Source: Amphritea atlantica
GTDB lineage: Bacteria > Pseudomonadota > Gammaproteobacteria > Pseudomonadales > Balneatricaceae
Direction: 5' to 3'
DNA: 64,000 bases
Assembly: GCF_018860855.1 (NCBI RefSeq)
Contig: NZ_JAHKQE010000023.1
Location: forward strand, 186,001-250,000
Made by a program: the position numbers and the translations under genes. Numbering within the stretch: the first letter of the stretch is position 1; the number at the start of each line of letters is the position of its first letter. Shown here piece after piece: positions 16,601 through 23,793 of this stretch. The notes beneath the pieces are model-generated. The model saw only the letters and a program-made list of their open reading frames with translations. It had not been told where the DNA came from and made no database searches.

Positions 16601-18712
16601 ATCCACTATTTTGTATAGGTTATATGAAACATAACCTTCGGGAATCGATACAAAATCAAGATTGCCTTTTTTATACACCACATCCAATTGCTCATTAGTC
16701 ACAATGATGTTGGGCATTAAAAGCTTTGCAGCTTCCGTAACAATGGTTTCTTGTAAGGGGGTGTCTTCTGATGTCTTAGACTGCTCTTCCGCAGGATAAT
16801 TTACATACTTAGGAGGCCTAACCGTAATGGCCGAATAATTTTTCTTTGAATAGGATACTGTTTTAAATATCTTATTAGGTTTATCAACCGGAGCAAACAG
16901 ATGCTCAAAATTAGTCGCATTTTCAGACTTACCTAAAAACAACAACGCATTTTCTTTGAGAGCATAATGAAATGCGGGCATAATCCACTTTTGCGCATCA
17001 AGATTAAAATAAATAAGCAAGTTACGGCAAACAATAAGATCTAAGTCTTTAAAGGGAGGATCAGACAGCAGATTATGATATGAGAAAACAATATTTTGCC
17101 TTAAGGTTTTCTTGACCTCAAATTCGTTATCCGCAATCGTAAAATAATCTTTTATATAAGAATCAGATACTTCTGTCATCGAGGCTTGGCTATAAATCCC
17201 TCGACGAGCAATTTTTAAAGCATGTTCATCAATATCGGTAGCAAAGATCTTTAAATCGAGTGAATGCTGTCGATCATTCAGCAACTCATTAACAATAATA
17301 GCAACAGAATAGGCTTCTTCACCCGTCGATGAGCCCGGCATCCAGATTCTTAGTTCTTTTGCGTCGGAACGTTCATCAAGATATTTATCTAAGAGATTTT
17401 CCAGTGAGTCATAAGCATCTCTGTCTCGAAAGAAGCTAGTTACGCCAATGAGAATGTCTTTATAAAGCAATTCAACTTCTTGCTCATCTCGTTCAATTAA
17501 CGCAACATACTCACTCAATGTTGTTACTTTAAGCGCAACCATTCTTCGCTCAATACGTCGGCCAATCGTCGCTTTTTTATAAACAGAGAAATCCACATGC
17601 TTAATTTTATGCAGCAAAGCGAAGATGATCGATATATGGTCATTAGCCGGTGTAACTTGATGCTTCTTCAGCACCTTATTTCTTGGAAAGTTGGATAGAG
17701 CGACTAATTCCTCACCAATTTTGTCTGCCTCAATTAAAATATCAACAACTGAGCCATTGATAGAAGCCATCGGCATACCGTCGTACTTTGCCGTGCTAGG
17801 CTCCTGTACGATGGTTATCCCGCCTTCGGAGTTGATGGCTCGCATACCTTGACAACCATCAGAACCGGTTCCTGACAATATAATACCAACAGATTTTTCT
17901 TTTTTATATTTAGCGATAGAGATAAAAAGTTGATTGACTGAAGGCTTAGGTAAAAAAGAGTGTTTTTCTGGGGCAGATAAAATAATCTGATTATTATTGT
18001 TTATTTCGACATTCTTATTGGGTGGTGTTATATAAAAAACATCACTTGCAAGCGTTTCATTATGCTCTGCTTCTTTGATCATTAAAGTACTTTCTCTCGA
18101 AAGCAACTCAACGAGCATCGTATTATGTTTGGGACTTAGATGTTGGGCAATAATATAAGCCGTATTATTATTTCGCGGTAACCCTTTTATCAGCGTAGTC
18201 AGTGCCTCTAAACCACCCGCACTCGATCCAATACCTACGACCATCAAGCTATTAGGATCTTGGGCACGGTCTTCTTCTGGGTCATAAGACCCTGTTAAAC
18301 TATCCCCTAATATTTTAGCTTTGCCTACCGACTCTTCATGTTTTCCAACCGATAAAACTTGATCGATGACCTGTGCTAATTTTTTATTATCGGCGGGCTT
18401 ACTAATAAACCCATTAATCTGGTCTTTAATCGTATCTAAGATAAAATCTTCGTCAATGTATGCACTAAAAACAATAATGGGAGTCTTACTATCTGTTTTT
18501 CTAATTTCTTGTATTAACTCAGGCCCATTCATGCTAGGCAGCTGAATTTCTGTTATAACCAGACTCGGCCTGTGGGTAATAAATTTGGATATTCCTTCAC
18601 GACCATTCGACGCTTCTAAAACCGTTGAAAATATTCCACGAAAAAGATCAGCGTAAATTTTACGAGTGTCATCATCATTCTCTATATACAGAATAGTTGA
18701 ATCGTACTTCAT
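13676..18712 (-). CDS. REC-CheB-CheR-coiled coil-PAS-GGDEF-EAL hybrid signalling protein
   Basis: A 1678-residue soluble protein that joins chemotaxis-type methylation modules to cyclic di-GMP turnover. Order: receiver-like domain (1-122); CheB methylesterase (about 155-340) with its triad Ser164 (GSSAGG), His191 (AQHLSP), Asp285 (SGTGSDG); CheR methyltransferase (about 365-625; WMPGSSTGEEAYSVA, FATDIDEHALKIAR, DLIVCRNLLIYF); a linker; a coiled coil of seven-residue NEELQ-type repeats; three PAS domains (about 890-1265); GGDEF (RVGGDEFIII near 1324); EAL (LEALIRWNHP near 1452, MDDFGTGYSNLGYL). All enzymatic motifs look intact. The receiver has Glu55 (VITEIQLPSMNG) where the phospho-acceptor Asp should be. 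CheB/CheR/PAS hybrids are known; the GGDEF-EAL tail makes this one unusual. GGTGA lies 6 nt before the ATG. It stands alone, with no chemotaxis genes nearby. Confidence 0.93.
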   Translation of the reverse strand: MKYDSTILYIENDDDTRKIYADLFRGIFSTVLEASNGREGISKFITHRPSLVITEIQLPSMNGPELIQEIRKTDSKTPIIVFSAYIDEDFILDTIKDQINGFISKPADNKKLAQVIDQVLSVGKHEESVGKAKILGDSLTGSYDPEEDRAQDPNSLMVVGIGSSAGGLEALTTLIKGLPRNNNTAYIIAQHLSPKHNTMLVELLSRESTLMIKEAEHNETLASDVFYITPPNKNVEINNNNQIILSAPEKHSFLPKPSVNQLFISIAKYKKEKSVGIILSGTGSDGCQGMRAINSEGGITIVQEPSTAKYDGMPMASINGSVVDILIEADKIGEELVALSNFPRNKVLKKHQVTPANDHISIIFALLHKIKHVDFSVYKKATIGRRIERRMVALKVTTLSEYVALIERDEQEVELLYKDILIGVTSFFRDRDAYDSLENLLDKYLDERSDAKELRIWMPGSSTGEEAYSVAIIVNELLNDRQHSLDLKIFATDIDEHALKIARRGIYSQASMTEVSDSYIKDYFTIADNEFEVKKTLRQNIVFSYHNLLSDPPFKDLDLIVCRNLLIYFNLDAQKWIMPAFHYALKENALLFLGKSENATNFEHLFAPVDKPNKIFKTVSYSKKNYSAITVRPPKYVNYPAEEQSKTSEDTPLQETIVTEAAKLLMPNIIVTNEQLDVVYKKGNLDFVSIPEGYVSYNLYKIVDSRLAIDLRKLFSEAKRGSGVNSSSYIPLPQKNGEARLIKVHLVPILNGRNQMYLFYFQSISVLDLPLINSNSNDVVVSSSTHELEFELQRTKEHMQTLVEELETSNEELQSSNEELQSANEELQATNEEMETSNEELQSTNEELQTAYAELKEMFNENTTIKEKHGALNRRYESVLENIHDGVIITNLQGMILKTNHAMQTYTGLTREQLLVKNWFDLYPIEDSTRFLNRQKELTEKGTFGPYIIELTSDEGVTTILNVEDYLSRDELGHTQIWSFASDISKERQALAELSLSQQKYKATFDNANIGIGHVSLDGTWISVNSALSHMLGYTQEELLPLTFQDITYPEDLKQDLELVQELISGKRNSYKMEKRYYKKDGELFWAMLYVAIVRDKNEPLYFISVIEDINSQKQSTLDSAQARMVFNTTQESIVITDKTTRIINVNPAFENITGYTFDEVKGKKIGLLKSDQHSSEFYSEMERSYKQSGFWSGEVINKAKNGDLFPVFLNISAVKDESGYIVQYIGVITDISVIKQSQDKIQYLANHDSLTGLPNRTLLADRLEHALQESRRSKKQIAVLFVDLDRFKVVNDGMGHNVGDSVLIEVSKRLSSVLRSGDTVARVGGDEFIIIIQDLDSALNASKVALNLIQSVKEEITVDEHKITVGASIGISIYPNDGHSADELIRQADIAMYDAKENGRNMYRYISQELSSFAFEKASMESSIREGLSNDQFEVYYQPIIDLETMKVSHLEALIRWNHPKLGLVLPNKFIPLAEESDLITEITKYVVFKVMTTINDLKMINHYKCKIAINFSLKDLESDSLFYTFKNYLQQFKIDGSSISLEITERKVILSNDKNQKHLERYKKLNVAFSMDDFGTGYSNLGYLINKPFDILKIDRSFISRIGEVDKSEEVVKATISIARALGLKTVAEGVETKEQFDFVAKHNCDFVQGFYFKTPEPIGKIVDYLQLDDKRVVED
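16171..16306 (-). repeat. 21-bp tandem repeat encoding the coiled-coil heptads
   Basis: About six imperfect 21-bp units (GCTCTTCATT cores on the plus strand) within the large signalling gene. Each unit encodes one seven-residue NEELQ-type heptad. A 21-bp periodicity allows in-frame gain or loss of one heptad by slippage. Confidence 0.8.
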
Positions 18713-19213
18713 GCATATTCACCAGTTAAATTCACAGTTTTTAAGGCTATTCCGCCAAATGATAGGTATATCTCTCGATCATCATCAACGACTACCCATA
18801 GAACATAGTCAACGAATATGAAAATCACAACTTTTACCAGTATGCATTGTCCCAGAACGAGTATGTATAAGATCTGCGACCTTTGGTTATGATTCAGCCA
18901 ACATAGAGGACTGAGAATTCAACACTGAAGCCTACTCTGCTGATTGATTCGAGCTCAAGATACCCAGCTTTAGCTGGGAAATTCCCCTAGCTCTTTAGTC
19001 ACAGCTAGACAAGACCATTTACGATAGACATCAATGCTGAATATGGGTGCATGCTTGTAAACGTTCTACATTGCATTCACCTAAAAGTTGATTAAAATGT
19101 TAGTGATACATTTTGTTAGATACTGGAAAACTAAACTCTCGATAGGGATTAATCGGAGCTACTACTAAGTAGGAGATCTACTCGGGCCGAAATGTAGTCG
19201 ACAAGGAATAAAG
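18713..19213. other. Divergent intergenic region between two c-di-GMP genes
   Basis: 501 bp, no open frame of note. It holds the promoters of two divergent genes. The one clear element is a hairpin CCCAGC / GCTGGG with a 4-nt loop at 18963-18978, without a T-run. The part near 19080-19213 is AT-rich like the downstream diguanylate cyclase gene. Confidence 0.5.
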
Positions 19214-20308
19214 ATGCCAACTATTCACCCTAAACTGATCGAAATCGTTATTGACCAAACGCCTCGCGCTATGATAGCGATGCTCATCGTATCTTCTGCT
19301 TATGCTTTTATATTTATAAAATACATTCCTCTTATCACTTTAACCATCTGGTTTTCCTTTCAAATACTGTTGGCGGCACTTCGTTTTTATAACATAATAA
19401 TGTTTAAATCATGCTTAAAAAAACAGGATAGTAAAGAATTAAAGCACAATAGAAATATCTTTATAGCTTTAAATATATTCCAAGCTTTCATGTGGACCAC
19501 CTCTTCAATTTTGGTTTCGATTTATGCCCCTCAACCATTTGAATTAGTCAGCTTCATTATGATTATAGGCATTATCACTGCGGCTGTTTTATCTATGTCG
19601 TCACTCTACACAGCCTATTTAGTTTTTTTCTTCTCTATGATTATCCCTCAAATGATGATTATGCTTTATTATGGCGAGCATCAACATATCAGTATAATCA
19701 TATTCACTATTATCTATATACCCGCAATCCTACTATTGTCCAAAGCCATACTTAATAGCCGTCTTTACAGTATTGAAGTACATAAAAAATTAGAAAATAA
19801 AGCCGATGAATTACACAAACTATCAACAATCGATAATTTAACTAATATATATAACAGAGGATATTTCTTTGCCGTATCCCACGATCTAATTTTAATAACG
19901 ACCAGAGAGAATAAAAAAGCATCACTACTCATGATTGATATCGACCATTTCAAGGAGATCAATGATAGCTATGGACATCAGACTGGCGATTTTGTTTTGA
20001 AAAATTTTGCTAAGATAATAAATAATAGAATTAGAAAAAGTGATATATTTGCCCGAATCGGTGGTGAAGAGTTCACTATACTGCTTAATTATACGCCTAT
20101 TGATATGGCAAAAATCATTGCCGAAGAACTACGTTCAATGATAGAAGAGAGCAATTTCATTTATAACGATACCATTATTAAAATAACGATCAGTATCGGT
20201 ATTGCTGAGCTCAACGAAGAACACAACTCAATTGAAAGCTTATATAAACAGGCAGATAAGCAACTCTATGCTGCCAAAAATTATGGCCGAAACAGAGTCT
20301 GTCCATAA
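19214..20308 (+). CDS. Membrane diguanylate cyclase
   Basis: 364 residues. Residues 15-185 hold about six hydrophobic helices (for example SFIMIIGIITAAVLSMSSL and ISIIIFTIIYIPAILLL), a MASE-like integral membrane sensor of unknown ligand. The C-terminal GGDEF domain (about 200-364) has an intact active site, RIGGEEFTIL, with DIDHFKEINDSYGHQ. A clear inhibitory site (RxxD four residues before the motif) is present as RKSD, so product inhibition by cyclic di-GMP is likely. Base composition is distinctly more AT-rich than the neighbours, with many AAA, ATA and TTT codons, which hints at acquisition from elsewhere. AAGGAATAAAG precedes the ATG. Confidence 0.92.
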   Translation: MPTIHPKLIEIVIDQTPRAMIAMLIVSSAYAFIFIKYIPLITLTIWFSFQILLAALRFYNIIMFKSCLKKQDSKELKHNRNIFIALNIFQAFMWTTSSILVSIYAPQPFELVSFIMIIGIITAAVLSMSSLYTAYLVFFFSMIIPQMMIMLYYGEHQHISIIIFTIIYIPAILLLSKAILNSRLYSIEVHKKLENKADELHKLSTIDNLTNIYNRGYFFAVSHDLILITTRENKKASLLMIDIDHFKEINDSYGHQTGDFVLKNFAKIINNRIRKSDIFARIGGEEFTILLNYTPIDMAKIIAEELRSMIEESNFIYNDTIIKITISIGIAELNEEHNSIESLYKQADKQLYAAKNYGRNRVCP

Positions 20309-20630
20309 CAGTCAAATCCTAAGCCATAATCATAGCGCTATCATTCAATAGATTTAACCAGCATTTGGCCTGATCAACCTTTTTTAAAGAAATACAATAG
20401 TGATACCGATGAGTAATCAACAACCTCTATTAACATTTCATCGCTCTATGAATATCAAACTTCACATCTGCGTTTAATTATAAGTTTACATCTGTAAGAT
20501 ACCTAACGACTCGCGAGGTGCTCCCCCCAGAAATGTGCTAACCTTCTCCTTCATTAATGCGACTTTTCCGCCATGAGCATTGTGCACAGATACCCTATCA
20601 CGCAGCTTCAGGCATATTCGGGATAATCCT

Positions 20631-21227
20631 TTGATTGGACGGCTAATCGATAAACTCATCTTCGCAGCGACCCTATTCCTAGCCCTACAAGTGCCGCAAC
20701 TGGCGGATCAATATCAGCAGTTTCTCGCCGGACTCTATGAGTCCACCCACTGGCAGGTTCAAGGCTACAACCATACTGCAAAAAACTTTGGCTACCCCGA
20801 TGCCAACGCCATGATTCAGCATCATCGGCAAAACAGTGTCCCAAGCGTGCGTGCCGATGCCGAACAAAAGCTCGCCACGCTGGTACAGTTTGAGCAGCTG
20901 AAACAGGGCGTCACCCTATTTACCAATGGTAATCTGATCAGTAAAACCCTCTATATGGCCGCACCTTCACGCTATCACTACCTCAAAAAGACCCTCGATA
21001 ACTTTACCCCCGGCATCCCCCTGAGTACCGAAGGCATCACCTTTGGCGTGATCGTCGGTCTGTTATTGAACCTGCTCATCATGGCTCCCATTCGCTTTGC
21101 CAACCAACGAATATTACGGATATGTAAATCTCAGCCGCGCGCTAAACCGAACATCAAAGCTAACCTTAAAGCCAATACCGGTGGTAAAAAACCAATAGCC
21201 GCTCATAAGCCCCATTCCGATCATTGA
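20631..21227 (+). CDS. DUF2937-like membrane protein
   Basis: About 198 residues with a hydrophobic helix near the N-terminus (LIFAATLFLALQV), a periplasmic-type middle (LADQYQQFLAGLYEST) and a second helix near residue 140-160 (FGVIVGLLLNLLIMAP), then a basic tail. The pattern fits the DUF2937 family of unknown function. The open frame has no ATG: it begins after a stop at 20574. TTG at 20580 and TTG at 20631 are both possible. I chose 20631 because GGGA lies about 7 nt upstream and the family usually starts just before the first helix. An out-of-frame ATG at 20573 gives only 17 codons. Function unknown. Confidence 0.65.
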   Translation: MIGRLIDKLIFAATLFLALQVPQLADQYQQFLAGLYESTHWQVQGYNHTAKNFGYPDANAMIQHHRQNSVPSVRADAEQKLATLVQFEQLKQGVTLFTNGNLISKTLYMAAPSRYHYLKKTLDNFTPGIPLSTEGITFGVIVGLLLNLLIMAPIRFANQRILRICKSQPRAKPNIKANLKANTGGKKPIAAHKPHSDH

Positions 21228-21275
21228 TCTATCTGTGAAAAATATTTAACATATTAATAATTCCAGGAGATTCTA

Positions 21276-22283
21276 ATGAGTATAAAACTGTCCGTTGTCG
21301 ATCAATCACCCGTGCACGGCTCCCATGCCGCCATTGACGCCCCGCGCCTTTCGATCGAATTAGCCCAACTGTGCGATCAACTAGGCTACTACCGTTACTG
21401 GGTAGCGGAACATCATGACAGTATTCATTTTGCCAACCCTTGCCCAGAAATTATGATTGCCGCCATCGCTAGCGTGACACAAAATATCCGCGTCGGTAGT
21501 GGCGGCGTGATGCTCAGCCACTACAGCCCGCTGAAAGTGGCTGAAAGTTTTAAAATGATGGCGACACTCTTTCCCGAACGGATCGACCTGGGTATTGGCC
21601 GTGCTCCCGGCGGCACCGGTCTCACTTCTCAAGCCCTCGCCTATCCACATCAACCCCATCACGGCGACCGCTATGCCAATCAGGCACAGTTGCTCAAAGG
21701 CTTTATCGAAGGAAACCTGCCAGACAATAACCCGTTCAGCGCGATCAAAGTGTTGCCCGACAGCAGCCCGCAACCAGAACTCTGGATGCTAGGCTCAAGC
21801 GGTGGTAGCGCGGGTTTAGCGGGACACTTAGGGTATAACATTGCTCTAGCACGTTTTATTGATCCGGATAACTGCCACCCATCGATTTTCAGTGAGTATC
21901 TACAACAGTGGCAGCAGGCAGGACACCCGCAACAACCCAATAAAATGGTCGCTATTGCCTGTATCTGTGCTGAAACCGAGGCCGAAGCTAAACTCCGTGC
22001 AGGCACCGCCGTCTATCGTAAACTCGCGGCACAACTCGGTATGCGCGAAGCCTTTTTAACACCATCGGAAGTACAAGATCGTTATAAGGAATTTCCTGCC
22101 AGCCACCAAGCGCAATATGATCATATTCTCAACGGCTATACCGTCGGCACACCCGAGCAGTGTAGCGACGAGATCCATCAGCTGGCGCAGGCTTTTGATT
22201 GTGATGAGATCGCCACCGTAGCGGTCACCTATAGTCAGGCCGACCGGCTCGATAGTTATACTCAGCTCATTAAAGGCTTTTAA
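21276..22283 (+). CDS. LLM-class flavin-dependent oxidoreductase (YhbW-like)
   Basis: 335 residues of the bacterial luciferase-like monooxygenase fold, a TIM barrel that binds FMN. Characteristic segments are LSVVDQSPV, the YRYWVAEHHD block, VGSGGVMLSHYSPLKVAESF, FPERIDLGIGRAPGG and ELWMLGSSGGSAGLAGHLG. Overall it resembles E. coli YhbW, whose substrate is unknown. CCAGGAG precedes the ATG. It follows the DUF2937-like gene by 48 bp and may be cotranscribed with it. A hairpin terminator follows. Confidence 0.9.
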   Translation: MSIKLSVVDQSPVHGSHAAIDAPRLSIELAQLCDQLGYYRYWVAEHHDSIHFANPCPEIMIAAIASVTQNIRVGSGGVMLSHYSPLKVAESFKMMATLFPERIDLGIGRAPGGTGLTSQALAYPHQPHHGDRYANQAQLLKGFIEGNLPDNNPFSAIKVLPDSSPQPELWMLGSSGGSAGLAGHLGYNIALARFIDPDNCHPSIFSEYLQQWQQAGHPQQPNKMVAIACICAETEAEAKLRAGTAVYRKLAAQLGMREAFLTPSEVQDRYKEFPASHQAQYDHILNGYTVGTPEQCSDEIHQLAQAFDCDEIATVAVTYSQADRLDSYTQLIKGF

Positions 22284-22311
22284 AGCCAGTCTCTTAACCT
22301 TCAATAGCAGC

Positions 22312-22334
22312 AAAGGGAGCGTATGACTCCCTTT
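22312..22334 (+). terminator. Terminator after the LLM oxidoreductase gene
   Basis: Perfect 8-bp stem AAAGGGAG / CTCCCTTT with a 7-nt loop, 28 bp after the stop codon. The T-run is short. Confidence 0.6.
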
Positions 22335-22377
22335 AAATTCCGCCTCAATCAGATACCTTAATTTTCAGCTCTACACC

Positions 22378-22398
22378 GATTACCCAGAATGGGTAATC
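22378..22398. repeat. Inverted repeat, possible operator or second hairpin
   Basis: Perfect 8-bp arms GATTACCC / GGGTAATC around 5 nt, in the 389-bp gap before the DUF1294 gene. No other feature was seen in this gap; an open frame at 22462-22773 looks spurious. Confidence 0.35.
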
Positions 22399-22672
22399 CA
22401 CTCGACTGTCTTCATTGTAAACAGTACTCTCTTTTGTCATGATGCCGCTGCAGGTTGGATAATGTGTAGTCGTATTGAAACTCTAATTCAGTCCCCCCCG
22501 GCTATTTTTTATAGTGGCAATTCGTTTTATCTAACCTGCAACATCCTTCCTTTTATGCCCTCACCTAAATACTCACAAATAAAGCTAAAAAACGCTGCTC
22601 TCTGTTACCTGATATACGGTTATTCTCCGCGTTTATCTATTGCCCCTCTCACCCTTTTGCTAGACTTAGCCG

Positions 22673-23143
22673 ATGAAAAAACACTACCTGCCCATCTGCA
22701 TATTGATCCCGCTGTTGGGACTATCCTATTATGCCGGTTACACGCCATTACTGATCCCAGCCCTGTTTGTTAGTGTCAGTCTGCTGACTCTGGCGATCTA
22801 TTACAAAGACAAATCAGCGGCGGTAGCAGGCGCTTGGCGCACCCCAGAAAGCCGATTGCACCTGTTAGCACTTCTGGGCGGTTGGCCTGGCGCGATTATC
22901 GCCCAGCAAACCCTGCGACATAAAACTCAAAAGAAAAGTTTTCGCGTCACCTTTTGGTTAACCCTGCTGCTGAATATCTCAACCTTGGGTTGGCTTCACA
23001 CAACCACAGGCAGCGACTGGCTACATGGGAAAATTTTCAAGCTAGACAGTTATATTGCTTACTCTGATGTGTCATATATGGCTAGGCAATACATGCGTTA
23101 TTTCACCCACTTCCGTGTTAAACGCCCACTTCGCTATCGTTAG
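22673..23143 (+). CDS. DUF1294 membrane protein
   Basis: 156 residues with about four hydrophobic helices. The diagnostic DUF1294 block is present: YYKDKSAA, then RTPESRLHLLALLGGWPGA, RHKTQKKSFRVTFW. In many bacteria DUF1294 is fused to a cold-shock domain; here the membrane part stands alone. Function unknown. No good ribosome-binding site is visible before the ATG. Confidence 0.82.
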   Translation: MKKHYLPICILIPLLGLSYYAGYTPLLIPALFVSVSLLTLAIYYKDKSAAVAGAWRTPESRLHLLALLGGWPGAIIAQQTLRHKTQKKSFRVTFWLTLLLNISTLGWLHTTTGSDWLHGKIFKLDSYIAYSDVSYMARQYMRYFTHFRVKRPLRYR

Positions 23144-23226
23144 CTCAATCCTTAGCTTCTAGCAGTCTATGCATTGCCAAACAGATAGAGCAAAGTGGCC
23201 GCCTATGGGGCCCTTGTACCAATCAT

Positions 23227-23733
23227 CTATTGACCGTAATACAGCCCACCGAAATGTTTTTTACCGTCGGCGGTTTTAAACAGCACCATCAGTTGATGCT
23301 TACCGCTGGCCTTCAGGTCATAACCCGCCATCTGCCATTCCCCCATCGTCATCAGCAGTTTAGTCTGCTGTGAGCCATCCGGGAAAATCACTTTAGAGTT
23401 AACCTGCACACCGTTGACCAACGCACCATCCCGATCGATTCTGATCATTAGATTGTGTGACCCTCCGTGGCTCATACCTTCCTCAGCGGCCATCACATGA
23501 AAGCTAACGGTATAGCCATCAATATCTTTTTTCTCTAGGAACATTTGATGCTGTCCCATCTGACTATCCATCATCTCATGAGACATCCCGCTCTCAGGCA
23601 TCCCCTGCTGAGCCATCGAGTCATCATGGCCATGGCTGCTCTCATCCGCCATAACGCCAGTCATAACACCTGCGCTTAAAACAATCGCACCTAAGGTGCC
23701 GACAAGCACCGCTTTATTCAGTTTCATATTCAT
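23227..23733 (-). CDS. Met/His-rich periplasmic protein of the Cus cluster
   Basis: 168 residues. A signal peptide (about 1-29, cleavage near VMA-DE) precedes a Met- and His-rich stretch (SSHGHDDSMAQQGM, SGMSHEMMDSQMGQHQMF) suited to Cu(I)/Ag(I) binding. The rest (from about residue 60) looks like a small beta domain (VSFHVMAAEEGMSHGGSHNL, MTMGEWQMAGYDLKA). It lies 60 bp downstream of cusA in the same direction and probably serves as the periplasmic metal carrier in place of CusF. It does not look like CusF itself in sequence, so the carrier role is inference. Confidence 0.75.
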   Translation of the reverse strand: MNMKLNKAVLVGTLGAIVLSAGVMTGVMADESSHGHDDSMAQQGMPESGMSHEMMDSQMGQHQMFLEKKDIDGYTVSFHVMAAEEGMSHGGSHNLMIRIDRDGALVNGVQVNSKVIFPDGSQQTKLLMTMGEWQMAGYDLKASGKHQLMVLFKTADGKKHFGGLYYGQ

Positions 23734-23793
23734 CTCTCACTGATTATCATGACATTGGTGGGAGAGACTCTTCTCTCCCAACCGAGTACAGCA

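Noticed and set aside
22462-22773. 103-codon frame overlapping the DUF1294 gene
   Set aside because: Overlaps the start of a clear gene in another frame and lacks any domain.
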